Source: Mucilaginibacter sp. SMC90 (lineage in GTDB: Bacteria > Bacteroidota > Bacteroidia > Sphingobacteriales > Sphingobacteriaceae). Taken from it: DNA of 64,000 nt. A model generated the notes under the pieces. That model saw only the letters and a list, made by a program, of their open reading frames with translations, had not been told where the DNA came from and made no database searches. The translations under genes and the position numbers were made by a program. Numbering within the stretch: position 1 is the first letter of the stretch; the number at the start of each line of letters is the position of its first letter. Shown in pieces: positions 27,992-37,625 of this stretch. The DNA is taken from the NCBI RefSeq assembly GCF_022811725.1, contig NZ_CP094527.1:5828001-5892000 (forward strand). Reading direction: 5' to 3'.

Positions 27992-29398
27992 CTAAACCTT
28001 AAGCTCAGGGCAATATTTGTAAATCAGTTCTTGCTCAGCGTCTGTTAGTTCGTTCAACAATACCGGCTTATCCTGCGGCCGCAGCCCCTTCTGGTTGATG
28101 CGGTTGATCAGGCTCCAGTCCTTTACCGGCTTATCTGGTCGCGCCCCCACCGGCTCATGCGCAGGCAAATCATACCGTGTAAAATCAATCACCATTTCCG
28201 GCGTTTTATGATGCCAGTCGCGTAGTAATGCCAGCCTGAAGGACTTATTCATAAACCACCTGATTTCAAGATTATTATATGAATCTCCCAATCCGCAACC
28301 CCGCTCAACGAACTTGTAGTTGTAATCATCATTGTTTTTATAATGGTTACGCCATATATTTCCAAACTCTCCAAAACTTACCCACTTAGTATCTGGCCAT
28401 CGCTTTAGCGTATCAGTCACCCATTTTTTCATGGCGCTGCAGATAAAATCCATTCCAAATTCATACACTAACTGTGCCTCCCATATATTGGGTACCCATC
28501 CAAAGCCATTGAGTTGGAATCCCCTGTCAAAATGTATCGACTGGGTGTGCATCACCTCCATGTTCCCCAGTTCCAGCCCCCAACCCTTATAAGTCTCTAT
28601 CGGCCCTACACCGCGCCGGCTGTTATAACCAGTTATTTCATGGCCGGTTTGTCCACTTTGCCGTGCACAGATAAAATCCATTGACCAACCATCCAGGTTC
28701 ACACAATCAATAATATCTGTTTTATTCTGGCCCGGTTTGCAAAAATGTTCCGTAGATGGAAAATAAGGATATGACAGCGAACCATCCGCTCCACCTCCGT
28801 CAATATTGTGCTGACTCCATATCACCGCCTGGGCTACATGTATATTTTCCTTTTCAGCCAGGTATTTTAATGACTCTGCCGGTAAAAACCCCCCAATCAC
28901 GGATTGCGGCTTATAGCCGCGTCCAACAAAATTTGAAATGATCTGTAAGGCCCCAGACAACTCTTTATTGATGCGCTCTGGCGGAAGATACATTGCCGGA
29001 AAATATCCCGGAAATACAGTTACCTCATCTCCATATTTAGCCTGGCATTGAGCAGCATACTCCCTGATCTGTACATAATTATTACGCTTATCCTCAAGTG
29101 CATTTAATGTAAAGCCCCATGTTAAACGGCCTTCCGGATTATTTGTCCCAAACGCTTCACGTAAGTTTTTAACTCCCTCCAGGGTATGCCATTTTTCTTC
29201 ATCGCGAGGATGTAATTTTACATCTCTGGACACTTCCCAGGGTGTAGTCCGGATCATAATGCAGAGGGTAACAAATCGCCCGCCCATAAGTTGGTTTGGC
29301 ACCAGCATGCCCAGGGGCATAGCGTTAAGCACATGCGCCCCGGCTAATAACCCTGCGCCCGTTAAACATGTATTCTTTACAAACGACCGTCTGTTCAT
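27992..29398 (-). CDS. Tat-signal secreted protein, probable DUF3863/DUF3864 family
   Basis: 468-residue protein with a twin-arginine leader (NRRSFVKN, then 'TGAGLLAGAHVLNA'). The body has 'TWGFTLNALEDKRNNYVQIR', 'DEVTVFPGYFPAMYLPPERI', 'VIGGFLPAESLKYLAEKENI' and 'HVAQAVIWSQHNIDGGGADG', a pattern like a TIM-barrel polysaccharide-acting protein. I believe it belongs to the DUF3863/DUF3864 group of Bacteroidota secreted proteins, whose activity is not established to my knowledge. It is the last gene of locus C, downstream of susC/susD, which implies action on the glycan taken up by that pair. The signal peptide suggests folding with a cofactor or before export. Confidence 0.7.
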   Translation of the reverse strand: MNRRSFVKNTCLTGAGLLAGAHVLNAMPLGMLVPNQLMGGRFVTLCIMIRTTPWEVSRDVKLHPRDEEKWHTLEGVKNLREAFGTNNPEGRLTWGFTLNALEDKRNNYVQIREYAAQCQAKYGDEVTVFPGYFPAMYLPPERINKELSGALQIISNFVGRGYKPQSVIGGFLPAESLKYLAEKENIHVAQAVIWSQHNIDGGGADGSLSYPYFPSTEHFCKPGQNKTDIIDCVNLDGWSMDFICARQSGQTGHEITGYNSRRGVGPIETYKGWGLELGNMEVMHTQSIHFDRGFQLNGFGWVPNIWEAQLVYEFGMDFICSAMKKWVTDTLKRWPDTKWVSFGEFGNIWRNHYKNNDDYNYKFVERGCGLGDSYNNLEIRWFMNKSFRLALLRDWHHKTPEMVIDFTRYDLPAHEPVGARPDKPVKDWSLINRINQKGLRPQDKPVLLNELTDAEQELIYKYCPELKV

Positions 29399-29495
29399 AT
29401 TTGATTTATTTAAAATTTTAATTGGCGTTGTATTTACCGCCGGCAGCTCCAGGTTTGTTTCTTCAAAACCAGCCTTGCATTATGCTAATCAATAA

Positions 29496-29528
29496 GGGGT
29501 TCCGGGAGATCTTCTCAACCGAAACCCC
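29496..29528. repeat. Hairpin in the susD - DUF3863 gap
   Basis: Arms GGGGTTCCGG and CCGAAACCCC (one mismatch) enclose a smaller GAGA/TCTC pairing. It lies about 100 nt upstream of the DUF3863-like start on the minus strand and may be a leader structure. Confidence 0.45.
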
Positions 29529-29556
29529 ATTAATTATATAGAAAATAGAGTAAATA

Positions 29557-29587
29557 TCTGTCCTATATTATTGGAGTATAGGACAGA
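29557..29587 (-). terminator. Hairpin just after susD of locus C
   Basis: A perfect 11-bp stem (TCTGTCCTATA / TATAGGACAGA) with a 9-nt loop starts about 10 nt after the susD stop. On the minus strand it is followed by an AT-rich tract. It could terminate or attenuate transcription between susD and the last gene, or stabilise the susCD message. Confidence 0.55.
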
Positions 29588-29597
29588 GTAATATAAT

Positions 29598-31283
29598 TTA
29601 CCAGCCAGGATTTTGTTTAAGCTTGTCTGGATTTAATGATATCTGCTTGGTTGGTATTGGCAGCAGATAGTTTTTGTTTACATCAAAGGCTCGTTGTGAG
29701 CTTGGTTGCAACACCTTATATCCATTCTCTAACTGCGCGGCCGGCGTGTTATAAAAATAACTATTATAGCTTGCGCCATCCAATGTAATGACTTGTTTTG
29801 ACCACTCTGAGCCGGTGACTTTCACACTTAACACAGATTTTGGCAGTACCGTTTCTGCTGTTTTCCATCTGCGCAGGTCATCCCAGCGAAAACCTTCGAA
29901 CGCTAACTCCACCGTTCTTTCCCGGCGGATCTCCGTCTGCATATTCAGGCCATTAGCAATTACCAGGGCATTGGTGAGGTGCGGCATGTTAACCCGATCC
30001 CGTAATAAATTTATAGACAGGTTAAGATCTGCATCAGAAATTGATCCATTACGTTCATAGGTTGCCTCGGCATAAATTGCCAGTACTTCTGCATAGCGGA
30101 TAATATTCCAATCGAAAGCTCCACCGCCATCACCAGGGGTAGGCTCCTCAGATATAAACTTATACAGCATATAACCTGAGTTCACATTACGGTTATTATC
30201 TACCCCGGGCCACTGAGGACGATATTTATCGTATTGCGGACGGATAATTTTTATAGCCGGTAAAATCAAAGATTGGGCCATCCGGGGATCCCTGCCACGG
30301 AACTCTGTACGGGCTGAATCATACCCCTTAAACAGCGGTGATTTATCAATAGGTAAACCATCTTTACAGAGATACAGGTCTGCAACAGCTTTTGTGGGAT
30401 TAAGGTTACCCCAGGATACGCCGTAAGCCCAGCCATTCACGTTAATAGTTGTACGATACTTTTTTGATATGATCGTCTCCGGGTTATCCATGCTGGAGTT
30501 ATCAATAAACATCAACCGGTAGCTTGAGTCGCTCTTGGCTTTGTTTAGTGCATAAGCGTTGCTGTTGATCACATTTTTTGATTCTGTAATAGCCTGATCC
30601 AGCAAGGTGCTTCCATCACCGGTAGAATGAAATTTTCTCCAAGTACCTTCAAAAAGGCACACCCGCGCTTTAAAGGCTTGTGCCGCCTCTTTGCAGATCC
30701 GGCCTTTCTCTGCACCGGCCTTCACCGGCAGGTTGGTTATTGCATTGTTCAGATCGCTCACTATAAAGTTTAGTAGCTCATCACGGGTAGCGCGAGCACT
30801 AAATACCAGGGGATCGGTAGGCTGTAACACCCTATCAATGATAGGAACCCCTCCGTACAGGTCTAACAGGCGAAAGTAGTAATAAGCACGATAGAAATAT
30901 CCTTCGCCAAGAAAAGGCTTAATATCGTTTTTGATAGAAGAAGTGGTTCCTTCAGCTATCAATTTATTTGCATTCCGAATAGCCTCATAGCTCTTGTCCC
31001 AGTTGTCGTCCTGCTCTGGTGCTACATATTTGCCCGAACTGATGGTATTAACCTCCGTTCCGAACGCGATATCCGAATTATTATCATTCATGTATGAACC
31101 TGAGTAATTAGGATCATCCAACGGAGAATTATAAAACCAGTTTGCCGCCAAACGGTAATCATTGGCAGTTTGCCAATAGGTAATATCTGAGATATTGGAT
31201 TGTGGTTGAAGATCCAAGAACTTTTTACAACCCGTAGCCATGATGGCCAGAAAAATTATGCTGGAAATTTTAAGTGTTTTCAT
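29598..31283 (-). CDS. SusD/RagB-family glycan-binding lipoprotein (locus C)
   Basis: 561-residue outer-membrane lipoprotein. The lipobox 'FLAIMATGCKKFL' places the lipidated cysteine at residue 19, followed by 'DLQPQSNISDITYW'. Family motifs are 'GEGYFYRAYYYFRLLDLYGG', 'IRYAEVLAIYAEATYE', 'RRERTVELAFEGFRWDDLRR' and the C-terminal 'LNPDKLKQNPGW'. It pairs with the SusC encoded 12 nt upstream. Sequence differs clearly from the locus B SusD, so a different glycan is likely; which one cannot be told. Confidence 0.95.
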   Translation of the reverse strand: MKTLKISSIIFLAIMATGCKKFLDLQPQSNISDITYWQTANDYRLAANWFYNSPLDDPNYSGSYMNDNNSDIAFGTEVNTISSGKYVAPEQDDNWDKSYEAIRNANKLIAEGTTSSIKNDIKPFLGEGYFYRAYYYFRLLDLYGGVPIIDRVLQPTDPLVFSARATRDELLNFIVSDLNNAITNLPVKAGAEKGRICKEAAQAFKARVCLFEGTWRKFHSTGDGSTLLDQAITESKNVINSNAYALNKAKSDSSYRLMFIDNSSMDNPETIISKKYRTTINVNGWAYGVSWGNLNPTKAVADLYLCKDGLPIDKSPLFKGYDSARTEFRGRDPRMAQSLILPAIKIIRPQYDKYRPQWPGVDNNRNVNSGYMLYKFISEEPTPGDGGGAFDWNIIRYAEVLAIYAEATYERNGSISDADLNLSINLLRDRVNMPHLTNALVIANGLNMQTEIRRERTVELAFEGFRWDDLRRWKTAETVLPKSVLSVKVTGSEWSKQVITLDGASYNSYFYNTPAAQLENGYKVLQPSSQRAFDVNKNYLLPIPTKQISLNPDKLKQNPGW

Positions 31284-31295
31284 TGCTGCGAGATT

Positions 31296-34200
31296 TTAAA
31301 ATTTAACATTTACGCCTATAGAAAATGTGCGGTACATTGGGTAGTTGTTCTCATAGTAATCCGTGTTATTCGCATCATCTGTAATTGTTGGTACCCGGGT
31401 TTCTTCAGGATCATACATGCCATTCCGCGTTCCTTTAGCAAACTCAAACAAATCCTGGCCGCTCAGGTAAAGCCTGATACTACGTAGCTTAAGCCGTGCA
31501 ACCTGAATGTTGCTGAAAGTATAGCCAAGGGTGATATTCTTCATTCTCAGATAACGGGTGTTTTCAAGCCACAGGGAGGAGAACTGATAATTATTATTCT
31601 TCACAGTTTCGTTATTAGAAAGACGCGGGTACTCGGCCGATGGGTTCTCAGGAGTAAAGGTTCTGCCGTAAAAATAATCAAGCGGCTGGAACCAGAAGTG
31701 AGCCAGAGGCACGCCGAAGTTTCCGTTGCCTCTCCACACATATTTGTTACCTGTTCCCTGCATAATAAAGCTCATGTCGAAACCTTTATAAGCGAAGCCG
31801 CCTGTTAAGCTGTAGGTTAATTTAGGTATCTGGGAACCCAGGTATACCGCATCACCGCTAAGCCCCTTTGACTTATCGCCGTAAGTGGTGATCTGGCCAT
31901 CGCCATCAATGTCCTGGTACATAACATCGCCTATGCCTAAACCGCCATAACCATTTGGTTGTGCAGAAGGCACAATACCTTTTCCGGCGTATTTTGAAGC
32001 ATAATTATTCAGGTCGGCCTGGTTTCTGATCAGGGTGCCCTTGAACCCAAAATACGAGTCAAGCGGGTAGCCCTGCCTGGCCTGTGTTAAACCTAAATTA
32101 TAGGAATCATTTCCTTTCAAGTCGGAAACAACGTTAGTGTTGTAATTTAAGATCGCGCCTACATTATATCGCACAGCACCAATCTTGTCAGTCCACTGGC
32201 CATTAAATTCCCAACCTTTACCCTTAAGCGTTCCCGCATTTGATGTAGGAGCTGCTGCCCCCAAGGTTGTAGGGTAAGTAATGCTTACCAACATGTTATT
32301 GTTAGTTTTTCTGTACAAATCAAATGACAAGGACAGTTTTGATGCAAACAATGAAACATCTAAACCCAGGTTCTTTGTTTCTATAGTTTCCCAGGTACGC
32401 AGCGGCGAAGAAAGGCCCTTAAGCGCAGCCAATCTGGAAGCTGTTGACCCATCAATAGGATACTGACCAAAAACATTGATCAACTGTACATAATCAAATA
32501 ATCCTAACTGTGCAATATCCTGATTACCTGTTCTGCCCCATGACGCGCGAACTTTTAAAAGGTTGAAGGTATTATCGGTAAAAAGTTTCTTAAAGAATGA
32601 CTCTTCCGAGATTTTCCATGCGGCGGATACACTTGGATAAATCGCGCTCCAACGCTTATCGGGAGCGAACTTGGAGCTACCATCTTTACGCAGTGTGCCT
32701 TCTAAGTAATACCTGCCTGCAAAAGCATAGCTGGCACGCCCGAAATAAGACCGCAAGGCCCAGGGATCACGATTCCAATCACTTGCATCACCGGCCCGCA
32801 GATTTTTGCTATCAGACAAAGGCAGGGTAAAAATCTCATTGCTGAAAAAATCCTGGCCCTGGATAAACTTCGCATCTTGAGTAAATTTTTCTTGCGAAGC
32901 ACCCACCATAGCTTTGATCTCGTGTTTGCCAAATGTTTTGGAATAATTGACATAGGTACTGTAATTTTTGTAAACCGTGCTGGAATTCCTGAAGGTTGCC
33001 CTGTTTGGATTGTTACGTACCAGCAGGTTTGGTGTATTATCCCAATTATACTCTGTATTGGTTGGGTAGGTAGCTTCATCATCATAACGTTCCAGGTTTA
33101 TACCAACCTGGCCTGTCCACACCAAACCCTTTATCGGTTCATAATCCAGCTTCACGTTGTTACTCCAACGGTTGTTTGTTGTTGTTTCATCACCACCTTT
33201 AATTAATTCCTGTACCGGGTTTTCATAACCCTGGTAGCCATAGTAATTGCCAGCCGGATTTTTTTCGGGCAGATAAGAAAACATCTTCAAACCGTTACTT
33301 ATAGCATCATTTAACTCTGAAGGTGTACGGGTGTTCAGATAATCATAAGCCGTTGTCAGTTCTAACTTCAGTTTGTCGGTTAGGTTAGTCTGCAACGCGA
33401 TGCGCAGATTATCCCGAACAGATGTATTGGTTCCTTCCGAGATATTACCGTTGTCGCGCATGTCGCCAAAAGACACCAGGTAAGAAGAGTTTTCGCCACC
33501 ACCGGCTACACTGAAGTTGTGCGTTGGGCGGTATGCGGTTTTAAATAACCTGCCGTACCAATCATGGTTTTGGTAAAACATCGGGAATGATTCCACACTC
33601 CGGTTCTCACCTGGCCCCACGCCCGGGTCATTGGCTGCGATCTTCATCAGGGTCGAATCAGAGAATGTCTGCTTTTCACCGTCATTTTTATTCGCCTCGT
33701 TAAACATCCGGACAAAATGATCAGTGGTAGCAGCTTTTTTTCTCAAACCAACCTGTTTCATAGCTAAGTTAAATCCATAGCTTACATCAGGCGAGCTTGA
33801 TCTTTTGCCCCTTTTGGTAGTAACCAGGATTACACCATCGGCAGCACGTGCGCCATATATGGCTGCGGTTGCATCCTTCAGCACCGTTATGTCTTGAATA
33901 TCCTCGGGGTTGATCAGGTTAAGATCGCTGGGAATACCATCAATCAAAACCAGCGGAACATTACCATTAATGGATGATGCCCCACGGATGGTGAGTGCAA
34001 AGCCCTGCTGCCCCGGCTGACCGCTCGAACGCGTAATGCCCACCCCGGGGATCAAGCCTTGCAAACCGTCTAAAGCTCCTGTAACCGGGCGGCTTTGGAT
34101 CTTACTACCGTTGATATGCGCCACCGCGCCAGTAAGATCGGCCTCTTTTTTAGTGCTACCATATCCAATAACTACCACCTCGTTAAGGCTACTTGCTGCC

Positions 34201-34823
34201 GGGTTAAGCTTAACATCTATTTTGGTTTGGTTATTTACAGAAACTTCCTGCGTTTGATACCCTAAAAAAGAAAACACCAGTGTTCCGGTTGCATTTGGTA
34301 GTTTGATCTGATACTCCCCTTTTACGTTGGTTGAAACAGCCATTCCGCTTTCTTTATGCCTAACAGTTACACCTGGCATGGGCATCTGCTTTTCATCGAC
34401 CACGATACCCCGTACCTCAACAGCAATTGGTGCCGCAGATTGTACAATACTGGTAGCAGCTGTGTTTTTATCTGATATAACAATGGTCTTGTTATCAATT
34501 TTATAACTGAGCGGCTGCGATCTGAACAGCTCATCCAGCACCTGAAGTAACTCTTCCTGAGATACACTCAAAGTAACCGGCTTACTTTTTTCTGCCTGGT
34601 CATCAGTAATTACAAAATTGTACCCCGTTTGCTTTCGCACGTCCCGAAGTATACTGATCAGGTTTTTATTTGTTTTATTTATGGTTATCCTCTGTGCTAA
34701 TGAATTGGCGCTCACCTGCACTAAAGAAACAATCATGATGATGATTGTAAGTCTCATAATTAGCCATAGTTTGGGTAATAACCTCCCGGTTATACCGGTT
34801 TGAATGGTATAAATTCTATACAT
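31296..34823 (-). CDS. SusC/RagA-family TonB-dependent receptor with STN domain (locus C)
   Basis: Outer-membrane glycan transporter of about 1175 residues. The frame can open at an ATG at 34914-34916, but the ATG at 34821-34823 gives the typical leader 'MYRIYTIQTGITGRLLPKLW' before the signal segment 'IIMIVSLVQVSANSLAQ'. Then follow an STN domain ('RITINKTNKNLISILRDVRK'), a carboxypeptidase-like repeat ('VRGIVVDEKQMPMPGVTVRH'), the TonB-box region ('LNEVVVIGYGSTKKEADLTG'), the plug ('IRGASSINGNVPLVLIDGIP') and a barrel ending in phenylalanine. The STN domain ties it to the FecR/sigma pair encoded upstream. Confidence 0.95.
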   Translation of the reverse strand: MYRIYTIQTGITGRLLPKLWLIMRLTIIIMIVSLVQVSANSLAQRITINKTNKNLISILRDVRKQTGYNFVITDDQAEKSKPVTLSVSQEELLQVLDELFRSQPLSYKIDNKTIVISDKNTAATSIVQSAAPIAVEVRGIVVDEKQMPMPGVTVRHKESGMAVSTNVKGEYQIKLPNATGTLVFSFLGYQTQEVSVNNQTKIDVKLNPAASSLNEVVVIGYGSTKKEADLTGAVAHINGSKIQSRPVTGALDGLQGLIPGVGITRSSGQPGQQGFALTIRGASSINGNVPLVLIDGIPSDLNLINPEDIQDITVLKDATAAIYGARAADGVILVTTKRGKRSSSPDVSYGFNLAMKQVGLRKKAATTDHFVRMFNEANKNDGEKQTFSDSTLMKIAANDPGVGPGENRSVESFPMFYQNHDWYGRLFKTAYRPTHNFSVAGGGENSSYLVSFGDMRDNGNISEGTNTSVRDNLRIALQTNLTDKLKLELTTAYDYLNTRTPSELNDAISNGLKMFSYLPEKNPAGNYYGYQGYENPVQELIKGGDETTTNNRWSNNVKLDYEPIKGLVWTGQVGINLERYDDEATYPTNTEYNWDNTPNLLVRNNPNRATFRNSSTVYKNYSTYVNYSKTFGKHEIKAMVGASQEKFTQDAKFIQGQDFFSNEIFTLPLSDSKNLRAGDASDWNRDPWALRSYFGRASYAFAGRYYLEGTLRKDGSSKFAPDKRWSAIYPSVSAAWKISEESFFKKLFTDNTFNLLKVRASWGRTGNQDIAQLGLFDYVQLINVFGQYPIDGSTASRLAALKGLSSPLRTWETIETKNLGLDVSLFASKLSLSFDLYRKTNNNMLVSITYPTTLGAAAPTSNAGTLKGKGWEFNGQWTDKIGAVRYNVGAILNYNTNVVSDLKGNDSYNLGLTQARQGYPLDSYFGFKGTLIRNQADLNNYASKYAGKGIVPSAQPNGYGGLGIGDVMYQDIDGDGQITTYGDKSKGLSGDAVYLGSQIPKLTYSLTGGFAYKGFDMSFIMQGTGNKYVWRGNGNFGVPLAHFWFQPLDYFYGRTFTPENPSAEYPRLSNNETVKNNNYQFSSLWLENTRYLRMKNITLGYTFSNIQVARLKLRSIRLYLSGQDLFEFAKGTRNGMYDPEETRVPTITDDANNTDYYENNYPMYRTFSIGVNVKF

Positions 34824-35020
34824 TTGTTTTGTTTGGTGATGCAACATGCCCTTACTTTCCAGGCGAAGGCAGTTGCGGTTAAACAGTTGAATTAAGTAAA
34901 TTGCGCCAAACGGCATCCAGGGTCCGATCTGATCGGACCCTGTTTCGTTGTCAAGACGGGTCTATTGTAATGCTTTCTTCATCTTTTGTAGGTTTAAATT
35001 GGTTGCTTATAATGGTTAAA

Positions 35021-36238
35021 TTATTTCGTGACATAAACTTTTCGGCCGTTCACCTCAAAATGGATCTTTCCGGTAGACTCCAATATTTTCAGTACTGCTG
35101 ATATATTTTCGAACTTTGAAATAGCACCGTTGAAGCGTACATCCGGAACATCTGCGCCGAATATAACCTCAACGTCATACCACCGGGCCACCGCTTTCAT
35201 TAGTGGCCTGACAGGCTCACTTTCAAACATGAACTGGTCATTCTTCCATGCTACCACCAGTTCGGTATCAACCTCATCAATATTTAATTTGCCGGTACTG
35301 CTGCTAATAACTTGTTGTCCGGGCTTAATGATTGCCTGAGCATTTTTCCCGGCGGCGCGTATACTGCCCTCCAATAAGGTTGTTTTACTACCGCCATCGT
35401 CATGATAAGCATTTACGTTAAAGTGTGTTCCTAATACGCTGATCTGTTGGTCATCGGTTTGCACTATAAAGGGATGAGCAGAATCTTTAGCTACTTCAAA
35501 ATAAGCTTCACCCTTCAGTTCAACCTTACGTTGCTTCATATTTCTGAAGTCTGCGGGATATCTTAACTGCGATGCCGCATTGAGCCATACTTTTGTCCCA
35601 TCAGCTAAAACCACTTTATAATAGCCGCCTACAGGTGTCTGCAATGTATTAAGAGGAATTTCTTTATCAATATGATTATTATGCCTTTTAACATATTTTA
35701 ATTGTCCGTCAGCCGTTTTTACAATACTGTTTCCAGCATCTTTGCCGATAAGGCCTGAACGTTGTCCCGCTAATGCGATACTTTGCCCGTCTGATAAAAT
35801 CAAATACGCTTTATTTCCACCGGGCTTTACATCGTTATGTATTCTGTGTTCAGCGATAACAGGACGAGGCATGGAGTTGCGGAGGAAATAGTAGCTCCAT
35901 GCTCCCAGAAGTAAAACCACACTCGCAGCTACAGAAATTTTAACCCAAAGAGTTCTTGTTGGCTTGGCAGGTTCTATCTGCTGTTTCAGATTGTTAAAAA
36001 CACGGTCATACCGTTCGTTATTTCCGGTATTATAAGGGGCAGTAGCAAATGGATCATTTAATTGCTTACGCACAAGTTCCTGTAGCGTCTGATCGTCGGC
36101 CGTGCCGAATAGTTCCATCAACCGACGGATATCTTCAGGTTTACTTTCATTACGTAAAAATCGCTCGTACAGCTTGTTGAGGTTGTCTCTTGCTCCCAAT
36201 TTAGTTAGGTTTTTTGAAGAGTACGGTTGAAAAGGCAA
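35021..36238 (-). CDS. FecR-family anti-sigma factor (locus C)
   Basis: 405-residue inner-membrane anti-sigma protein. N-terminal cytoplasmic helices ('NLNKLYERFLRNESKPEDI') precede a span ('ISVAASVVLLLGAWSYYFL', about 105-123). The FecR domain has 'TPVGGYYKVVLADGTKVWLN', 'GEAYFEVAKDSAHPFIV' and 'SVLGTHFNVNAYHD'. The C-terminal DUF4974-like part shows 'MKAVARWYDVEVIFGADV'. No ATG lies near the N-terminus: the frame opens with TTG at 36236-36238, and another TTG occurs 12 codons later, so the exact start is uncertain. It lies 36 nt after the sigma gene. Confidence 0.93.
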   Translation of the reverse strand: MPFQPYSSKNLTKLGARDNLNKLYERFLRNESKPEDIRRLMELFGTADDQTLQELVRKQLNDPFATAPYNTGNNERYDRVFNNLKQQIEPAKPTRTLWVKISVAASVVLLLGAWSYYFLRNSMPRPVIAEHRIHNDVKPGGNKAYLILSDGQSIALAGQRSGLIGKDAGNSIVKTADGQLKYVKRHNNHIDKEIPLNTLQTPVGGYYKVVLADGTKVWLNAASQLRYPADFRNMKQRKVELKGEAYFEVAKDSAHPFIVQTDDQQISVLGTHFNVNAYHDDGGSKTTLLEGSIRAAGKNAQAIIKPGQQVISSSTGKLNIDEVDTELVVAWKNDQFMFESEPVRPLMKAVARWYDVEVIFGADVPDVRFNGAISKFENISAVLKILESTGKIHFEVNGRKVYVTK

Positions 36239-36274
36239 TTAGGTCTGCTCGCCTGATAATTTTTTTTTAATAAC

Positions 36275-36868
36275 TCAGCCTTTTAGTGATCTGGCGATCA
36301 GAGCCGCGGCAATGAGCATCAATGTCAACTCATTTTCCATGAAATAAGCTTTGAGGCTTTTGGTGCCTTTAACAACGTGATCACGTATGGTTGAAGTTGA
36401 TACACCGAGCAGGCTACTTACTTCCTCATAAGACCGGCCCTCGATTTTAACCATCGCCATGACCTTTTTGCGTTGCGCAGGCAAAGACTCAAGCGCCTGA
36501 TAAACTAATTGGCGATCGACCTCAGATGATATTGGATCATATATCTCGGTAACTGAATTGATCAGTTGCTCGCGGAGAGCCTTGTCATGCGCCAACCTGC
36601 GGTACAGATCAGTAATTAAGTTTTGGGCGATGATATGCACAAATGCACCAAAAGATTTATTGTGATCAATAAATGCTCTGCGTTCCCAGATCTTCAAAAA
36701 AACATCTTGCGCGAGTTCTTCTGCGATCTCAGCCGATTTGGTCAGATAATGAATTTTCCGGAAGATTGGATCGATATAATGCCTGTAAAGTTTTTCAAAA
36801 GCCTTTTCGTCCCCACTTTGCAGGTTTTTCATTAGCTCTTTCTCATTTACCAAGCGTACAAAACTCAT
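36275..36868 (-). CDS. ECF sigma-70 family sigma factor (locus C)
   Basis: 197-residue sigma factor starting at a clear ATG. Region 2: 'IHYLTKSAEIAEELAQDVFL' and 'KIWERRAFIDHNKSFGAFVH'. Region 4: 'KIEGRSYEEVSSLLGVSTST' with 'IRDHVVKGTKSLKAYF'. A hydrophobic C-terminal tail ('LTLMLIAAALIARSLKG') is longer than strictly needed and seen in several Bacteroidota ECF factors. It heads the minus-strand locus C (sigma, FecR, SusC, SusD, DUF3863-like). Confidence 0.95.
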   Translation of the reverse strand: MSFVRLVNEKELMKNLQSGDEKAFEKLYRHYIDPIFRKIHYLTKSAEIAEELAQDVFLKIWERRAFIDHNKSFGAFVHIIAQNLITDLYRRLAHDKALREQLINSVTEIYDPISSEVDRQLVYQALESLPAQRKKVMAMVKIEGRSYEEVSSLLGVSTSTIRDHVVKGTKSLKAYFMENELTLMLIAAALIARSLKG

Positions 36869-37551
36869 CAGCGGTAACGTAAATATTCACGCTAAAGTTA
36901 ATAATAAATATATGGGTAAAACAAGCAGATAAAAATAAACATAATCCCGCGGCCGGAAATTATAATCCTGAAATTTATTTACCCTACATGGTTACCTGCT
37001 GTTTTTATACTGAACCCGGCGAATTGGGCATTCAATGTATTCAAGCTCCTGGGCTTCGGTCTCATTGCGACAAACTAACAGCCTTCACCGAATCAGCTTC
37101 AATTACAGGCTTCCAATTAGGTTTACCTTGCTTGTCGGATATTCCGGCATGCTTGACCATGTTGTTCCGCCCCCATCTGACCAATAAGTTGTGTTGATGA
37201 AATGAAATTTTAAATATCTGGTTCAGGTAGATCGTATCGTCAAAATGTAACGGCACTCCATAAACTCTTGTCCGGAACGCATTGATCAACAGTTCCGGAA
37301 TATCCACTCAGTGTTGTTTTCGCCCCAAAGTCTTTTCCGCAATACTGAAAAACCGTTGAATCCTAATGTTTGAAACCATCTTCTCTACCCTCTATAGTTA
37401 CAAATAAACCAATTTAAGATTAAATAAGTTTAAATAAGACACGTTATCTCCCCTTTAAAATATGGCGAGGTACAAATTTCAAATTGAGGTACAACTGAGG
37501 TACAAAAATAAACAAAACAACGCGAAATAAACGAATAGCAATGCAAATAAA
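36869..37551. other. Intergenic region upstream of locus C and downstream of mnmE
   Basis: About 680 nt with no complete gene. It includes a coding-like minus-strand fragment at 37062-37307. Three copies of GAGGTACAA start at 37467, 37486 and 37497 (spacings 19 and 11 nt). The promoter of locus C should lie in 36869-37000, which is AT-rich, but no single site stands out. Confidence 0.5.
37062..37307 (-). pseudogene. Coding-like fragment of unknown family
   Basis: An 81-codon frame opening with GTG right after an in-frame TGA. It encodes 'IPELLINAFRTRVYGVPLHF', 'DDTIYLNQIFKISFHQHNLL' and 'VRWGRNNMVKHAGISDKQGK', which reads like part of a larger enzyme domain rather than random sequence. No start region, signal or complete domain is present. 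I do not recognise it; it is probably a gene remnant. Confidence 0.3.
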
Positions 37552-37583
37552 AAACCGCTTTAAATGCTGATTTAAAGCGGTTT
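37552..37583 (-). terminator. Intrinsic terminator of mnmE
   Basis: A perfect 13-bp stem (AAACCGCTTTAAA / TTTAAAGCGGTTT) with a 6-nt loop lies about 40 nt after the mnmE stop and is followed on the minus strand by a T-rich tract. Confidence 0.85.
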
Positions 37584-37625
37584 ACTATGTTTTATCATGT
37601 AATACTTTGCGGGCTTAAATATGTG

